Part shown: piece by piece, positions 60,216 to 64,000 of the stretch
Layout of the letters: the number at the start of each line of letters is the position of its first letter
Numbering within the stretch: position 1 is the first letter of the stretch
From: BM520 sp964474455
GTDB taxonomy: Bacteria > Bacteroidota > Bacteroidia > Bacteroidales > BM520
Direction: 5' to 3'
Length of the DNA stretch: 64,000 nucleotides
Assembly (NCBI GenBank): GCA_964474455.1
Contig: CAYYSU010000004.1
Span: forward strand, 1 to 64,000
Program-made: the position numbers and the translations under genes
The notes under the pieces: model-generated
Database searches by the model: none
The model's input: the letters and a program-made list of their open reading frames with translations, nothing else
Told to the model about the DNA's origin: nothing

Positions 60216-61970
60216 TTAACTCTTTCTGGCTACTTTCAGTTTTTGTCCTGGCTTCAATCTATGAGCATTGGAGATATTATTCCAAGACCGTATTTGCCCT
60301 ACAGTAACTTCATATTTTATGGCTATATCCCACAAAGTATCTCCAGACCTCACCGTATGATAAACAAAATCGCCGGATACATTATTATCTGAGGATGAAC
60401 TATTTGAAGATGTTGCTGATATCACCAGTTTCTGACCCGGATGGATTGTGTTTCCTTTAATATTATTCCAGGCTTTAAGTTGAGATACCGATATTCCGTT
60501 TGAAGAGGCTATTTTTCCCAGGTTATCACCTTTTTTCACAGTATAAGATCCATTTTTTGCTTTCGCAGATGACGATGATGATGCCGGAGCATCAGCATAA
60601 TAAGCACCACGCGGATATACAACCAGCCGTTGACCAGGACGGATCATATTACTTCTAAGGTTATTCCAACTCTTAATCTTCGACACGCTACAGTGGTATT
60701 TTTTTGCTATGAGCCCCAGGTTCTCACCACTTCTCACCACATGTATCGTCCTCTCCTGTGCTTTTTTTATCTGTGCCAACATCTGTTCACGCTCCAAGCC
60801 TTTTTCTGTTTTATAATTAAATATCGTCTGTTCATTATTCAGGAAGTCATCCATATAATCTACCGGCAGTCTCAGAACATACTCCTTACCATTGGTAGCG
60901 GGGATAACATTAAGTTTGTATGCCGGGTTAAGGAATTTCAGGTCTTCAACAGATATTCCCAACACTTCGTTCACCTGGTCAAAAGCAAGAACATCACGCA
61001 CCATAACGGTGTCAATTTGTGAGTAATGGTAAAACGTTCCTTCGGGAAAGATATCATACTCGCAAGCATAATTCATAACGTAGTTCACAGCAATAAAAGC
61101 GGGAACGTAGCCTCTTGTTTCGCGCGGCAGGTAGGGTTGAATAACCCAATAGTTTTTGACACCACCGGCTTTGCGTATTGCTCGGTTTACATTTCCTGCT
61201 CCACTGTTATATGCTGCCAGTGCCAGTGACCAGCTACCGTACATATTATAAAGATCTGTCAGATGCTCACAAGCTGCGATGGTGGATTTATAAGGATCGT
61301 ATCTGTCGTCAACATAAGATGAAACTTTCAGATCATAAACTTTTCCTGTTCCATACATAAACTGCCACAACCCTTTAGCTCCGGCCCATGAGCCGGCGGT
61401 AGGATTCAGGGCACTCTCCACAACAGCGAGGTATTTCAACTCCAGAGGCATGTTGTATCTGTCAAGAATCTCTTCAAAAAGAGGGAAATAGAGATCTGCT
61501 AATCCCATCATCCGGGACGTAAGCATGGGTTTTCTCTCCACATAAACACGAATATATTTAGCTACATCACGGTTAAACACCAGGTCGATGGGAGTTTCGG
61601 CATTAAGAGCTTCAATTCGCCGTGCTACTATTGTATCGTGGAAGGATATTGCTTTTGTTGGATATAATCGTTCCGCCTGCACAGTATCGCCCATATAATC
61701 CAATGGATAGTTGCTGAAGATGGTGCTGTAAGCCAAACTGTCGAGCATTGCCATCACTCTGCTGTCACGCATTAAAACCAAATCTTCTGTTAACGTGTCC
61801 GGTTCTTGTTGTAACGATAAACCCGTAAAAAGGGGTTCATATTCTGGTGCGATATAGGTTTTTTCAATTATTATCGGTTCGGGAGTTATCTCTGTTGCTT
61901 CCGGCGCGGGTGACGGGGCAAATAAAGATCCATAAAACAGAGAAAAAATAAATGTTATCGATTTAATCAT
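60216..61970 (-). CDS. membrane-bound lytic murein transglycosylase with LysM repeats (MltD-like)
   Basis: Cleaves peptidoglycan glycan strands to make anhydromuropeptides. The 584-residue protein has a signal peptide, an SLT domain (about residues 160-300) with catalytic Glu185 in AVVESALNPTA and AYNSGAGNVNRA, and three LysM domains at about 400-443, 470-513 and 538-581, which bind peptidoglycan. The first two LysM units are separated by a Ser/Ala-rich linker. It diverges from ileS. Confidence 0.94.
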   Translation of the reverse strand: MIKSITFIFSLFYGSLFAPSPAPEATEITPEPIIIEKTYIAPEYEPLFTGLSLQQEPDTLTEDLVLMRDSRVMAMLDSLAYSTIFSNYPLDYMGDTVQAERLYPTKAISFHDTIVARRIEALNAETPIDLVFNRDVAKYIRVYVERKPMLTSRMMGLADLYFPLFEEILDRYNMPLELKYLAVVESALNPTAGSWAGAKGLWQFMYGTGKVYDLKVSSYVDDRYDPYKSTIAACEHLTDLYNMYGSWSLALAAYNSGAGNVNRAIRKAGGVKNYWVIQPYLPRETRGYVPAFIAVNYVMNYACEYDIFPEGTFYHYSQIDTVMVRDVLAFDQVNEVLGISVEDLKFLNPAYKLNVIPATNGKEYVLRLPVDYMDDFLNNEQTIFNYKTEKGLEREQMLAQIKKAQERTIHVVRSGENLGLIAKKYHCSVSKIKSWNNLRSNMIRPGQRLVVYPRGAYYADAPASSSSSAKAKNGSYTVKKGDNLGKIASSNGISVSQLKAWNNIKGNTIHPGQKLVISATSSNSSSSDNNVSGDFVYHTVRSGDTLWDIAIKYEVTVGQIRSWNNISNAHRLKPGQKLKVARKS

Positions 61971-62015
61971 ATTTTTTTAGTCTTTCACAATATTCTGCAC
62001 TACAATTCTACTTTA

Positions 62016-62023
62016 CAAATTTA
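62016..62023 (-). promoter_or_regulatory. -7 promoter box of lytic transglycosylase gene
   Basis: TAAATTTG on the minus strand, 45 bases before the ATG. Confidence 0.45.
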
Positions 62024-62139
62024 CATAATTGTATCATACTACTGCATAACAATTTCATATTAGAATTATTAAGCATGGAACATTCGGCACATCAGACTGA
62101 TAGAGCCACCATACACCTTGTAAGTTCAATCTTTTTTAA

Positions 62140-62147
62140 TACTTTTG
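62140..62147 (+). promoter_or_regulatory. promoter of ileS
   Basis: TACTTTTG with TTG at 62118-62120 and exactly 19 bases between. Transcription should start about 38 bases before the ATG. Confidence 0.7.
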
Positions 62148-62187
62148 CACCTCAATTTGGATTTGGTATATAAAGCAAAGATCAAAA

Positions 62188-64000
62188 ATGAGTAAATATC
62201 CTGATTATAAACGACTTAACCTGCCTCAAACAGGCATAGATATTCAAGAATTCTGGAAAAAGCATAATACATTCCATAAATCTCTGGAAAAAACTTCAAG
62301 CAAGGAGCCTTTTATATTCTTTGAGGGTCCTCCTTCGGCCAATGGTATGCCGGGGATACATCATATGATGGCACGAACCATCAAAGATATCTTCTGTAGA
62401 TATAAAACTCTCAAAGGTTATTACGTTAATCGTAAAGCCGGTTGGGATACTCACGGTTTACCTGTAGAGATGGGCGTAGAGAAAAAACTGGGTATCACAA
62501 AAGAAGATATCGGAAAAACTATCACTGTGGCGGAATACAATGCTGCCTGCCGTAAAGAGGTGATGAGATATAAAGATGAATGGGACAAGCTAACCGAACA
62601 AATGGGCTACTGGGTTGACCTCGACGATCCATATATCACATTCGAAAACAAATATATTGAAACACTGTGGTATCTGCTCAAAGAGCTTTATAAAAAAGAT
62701 CTCCTTTATAAAGGATATACCATCCAGCCATATTCACCTGCCGCAGGTACTGGTCTCTCTACTCACGAACTCAACCAGCCCGGATGCTACCGTGATGTTA
62801 AAGACACTACCGTTACAGCTCAATTCGAAGTTGTAAGAGATAAACATTCAGAATTTCTGTTTGAAAATGCTCACGGTACTGTTGCTCTCCTGGCCTGGAC
62901 AACAACGCCATGGACACTGCCATCAAACACCGCCCTGGCCGTTGGTGATAAGATAAAATATGTTGCCGTTAAAACCTTCAACCAGTACACCGGCAAACCC
63001 ATAACTGTTATTCTGGCGAAGGATCTTATGAATGCTCACTTCAATCCCAAGCATGCGGATCTGGCACTGGAAGATTACAAAGAGGGAGATAAGAAAATTC
63101 CCTTCCTTGTTGATAAAGAGATTACAGGAAAAGACCTTGTGGGCATACGTTATGAGCAGCTTATGCCATGGATTAAGCCCGACGGTGACGCTTTCCGTGT
63201 TATTAGCGGCGACTATGTTACCACAGAGGATGGCACAGGTATCGTGCACATTGCGCCTACCTTTGGTGCTGATGACAAACGTGTTGCTCTAACGGCAGGC
63301 ATCGCACCGCTCATCCTTATCGATAATGAGGAGCGGCTGCGTCCCATGGTTGATTTACGTGGACGTTTCTATACCATCGATGAGCTTGACAAAGATTTCG
63401 TAAAGAATTTTGTGGATACGGAAGCTTACGGTAAATATGCGGGGAGATTCGTTAAAAATGATTATGACCCTGAGCTTACTGAAAAAGATATGTCTCTTGA
63501 TGTGGATCTTGCAGTGATGCTCAAATATGAAAATAAGGCCTTCAAAGTAGAGAAGCATACGCACAACTATCCTCATTGCTGGAGAACAGACAAGCCCATA
63601 CTCTATTATCCGCTTGATTCATGGTTCATAAGATCTACTGCTGCCAAAGACAAGATGATTGCCTTTAACAAGACCATCAACTGGAAACCGGAAGCAACGG
63701 GCACGGGACGTTTCGGCAACTGGCTGGAAAACCTGCAGGATTGGAACCTAAGTCGCTCACGTTTTTGGGGTACGCCACTTCCAATCTGGAGATCGGAAGA
63801 TGGAAAAGAGGAGATATGCATAGGTTCTGTGGAAGAGCTATACCAAGAGATAGAGAAAGCTGTAAAGGCCGGCCTTGTGGAGAAAAATCCCATCGCTGAC
63901 TTCAAGCCCGGTGATTTTAGTACTGACAATTACAATAAAATAGACCTACATCGTCCGTACATGGATGACATAGTGCTGATTTCTGATTCGGGTATGCCAA
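62188..64000 (+). CDS. ileS: isoleucyl-tRNA synthetase (5' part, runs off the window)
   Basis: Charges tRNA-Ile and edits misactivated valine. The first 604 codons are present and open to the window edge. Residues 47-59 read EGPPSANGMPGIHH, the HIGH-equivalent motif of the eukaryote-like IleRS group, then GWDTHGLPVEM and the editing-domain segments LLAWTTTPWTLPSNTALAV and DGTGIVHIAPTFGADD. The KMSKS motif would lie beyond the edge. The start follows a well-placed promoter. Confidence 0.95.
   Translation, partial: MSKYPDYKRLNLPQTGIDIQEFWKKHNTFHKSLEKTSSKEPFIFFEGPPSANGMPGIHHMMARTIKDIFCRYKTLKGYYVNRKAGWDTHGLPVEMGVEKKLGITKEDIGKTITVAEYNAACRKEVMRYKDEWDKLTEQMGYWVDLDDPYITFENKYIETLWYLLKELYKKDLLYKGYTIQPYSPAAGTGLSTHELNQPGCYRDVKDTTVTAQFEVVRDKHSEFLFENAHGTVALLAWTTTPWTLPSNTALAVGDKIKYVAVKTFNQYTGKPITVILAKDLMNAHFNPKHADLALEDYKEGDKKIPFLVDKEITGKDLVGIRYEQLMPWIKPDGDAFRVISGDYVTTEDGTGIVHIAPTFGADDKRVALTAGIAPLILIDNEERLRPMVDLRGRFYTIDELDKDFVKNFVDTEAYGKYAGRFVKNDYDPELTEKDMSLDVDLAVMLKYENKAFKVEKHTHNYPHCWRTDKPILYYPLDSWFIRSTAAKDKMIAFNKTINWKPEATGTGRFGNWLENLQDWNLSRSRFWGTPLPIWRSEDGKEEICIGSVEELYQEIEKAVKAGLVEKNPIADFKPGDFSTDNYNKIDLHRPYMDDIVLISDSGMP

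Overview
This is a chromosomal window from a member of the Bacteroidota, most likely class Bacteroidia. The evidence is the gene content (GldD and GldE, type IX secretion sorting domains, Bacteroidota-type DAHP synthase/chorismate mutase fusion, MeaB, DUF4837), the housekeeping promoter element TAnnTTTG upstream of about two dozen genes, near absence of Shine-Dalgarno sequences, and signal peptides that mostly end just before a glutamine. There is no insertion sequence, phage, CRISPR array or clear foreign island. The right end cuts through ileS.

Layout. 0.3-5 kb: glyS diverges from the rod-elongation pair mrdA-rodA. 5-12.8 kb: a minus-strand envelope operon reading coaX, FadL-like porin, TPR protein, lptC, CNNM/CorC protein, ppiD. 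12.9 kb: tRNA-Phe with a textbook Bacteroidota promoter and a terminator. 13-16.2 kb: trpS, rng, a 30-residue bS22/mS38-like protein gene and an HU gene, all minus. 16.7-20.3 kb: ssb, gldE-gldD and corA. 20.3-25.8 kb: DAHP synthase/chorismate mutase, then asnS-rpoN-PAP2-like, then a small barrel protein. 25.8-28.4 kb: yicC-gmk-nadD and hsp20. 28.8-32 kb: a receiver-only regulator cotranscribed with meaB, beside a TPR/LuxR-type membrane regulator. 32.1 kb: tRNA-Pro(CGG). 32.3-36.7 kb: an ECF sigma factor, a probable dual membrane-spanning anti-sigma factor and a PKD-repeat surface protein in one operon. 36.8-41.7 kb: FKBP isomerase, nitroreductase, type II glutaminyl cyclase, barrel protein and subtilase. 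41.9-45.8 kb: polA and a ROK-family sugar kinase. 46-50.6 kb: TonB-dependent receptor, then an MbnP/MbnH-like pair. 50.7-54 kb: yccF, tatA (59 residues), tyrS, cbpM, cbpA, followed by a decayed gene. 54.5-62 kb: small lipoprotein, 1311-residue type IX-secreted protein, DUF4837 lipoprotein and LysM lytic transglycosylase. 62.2 kb to end: ileS.

How it fits together. Much of the window builds and monitors the cell envelope: peptidoglycan elongation (mrdA, rodA, lytic transglycosylase), LPS transport (lptC), periplasmic folding (ppiD, FKBP), type IX secretion accessory factors (gldD, gldE) and two of their likely cargo proteins, Tat export (tatA), and a sigma/anti-sigma module that appears to span both membranes. 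A glutaminyl cyclase is encoded together with many of its predicted substrates. The remaining genes are translation, DNA replication and cofactor functions.

Most noteworthy: the sigma/dual-membrane anti-sigma/surface-protein operon (32.3-36.7 kb); the MbnP/MbnH pair beside a TonB receptor; the tiny ribosomal-type gene with HU; a CoaX lacking an expected catalytic aspartate; glyS and coaX promoters almost abutting the start codon; a promoter-terminator pair that may make a small RNA; and a gene relic at 54.2-54.5 kb.
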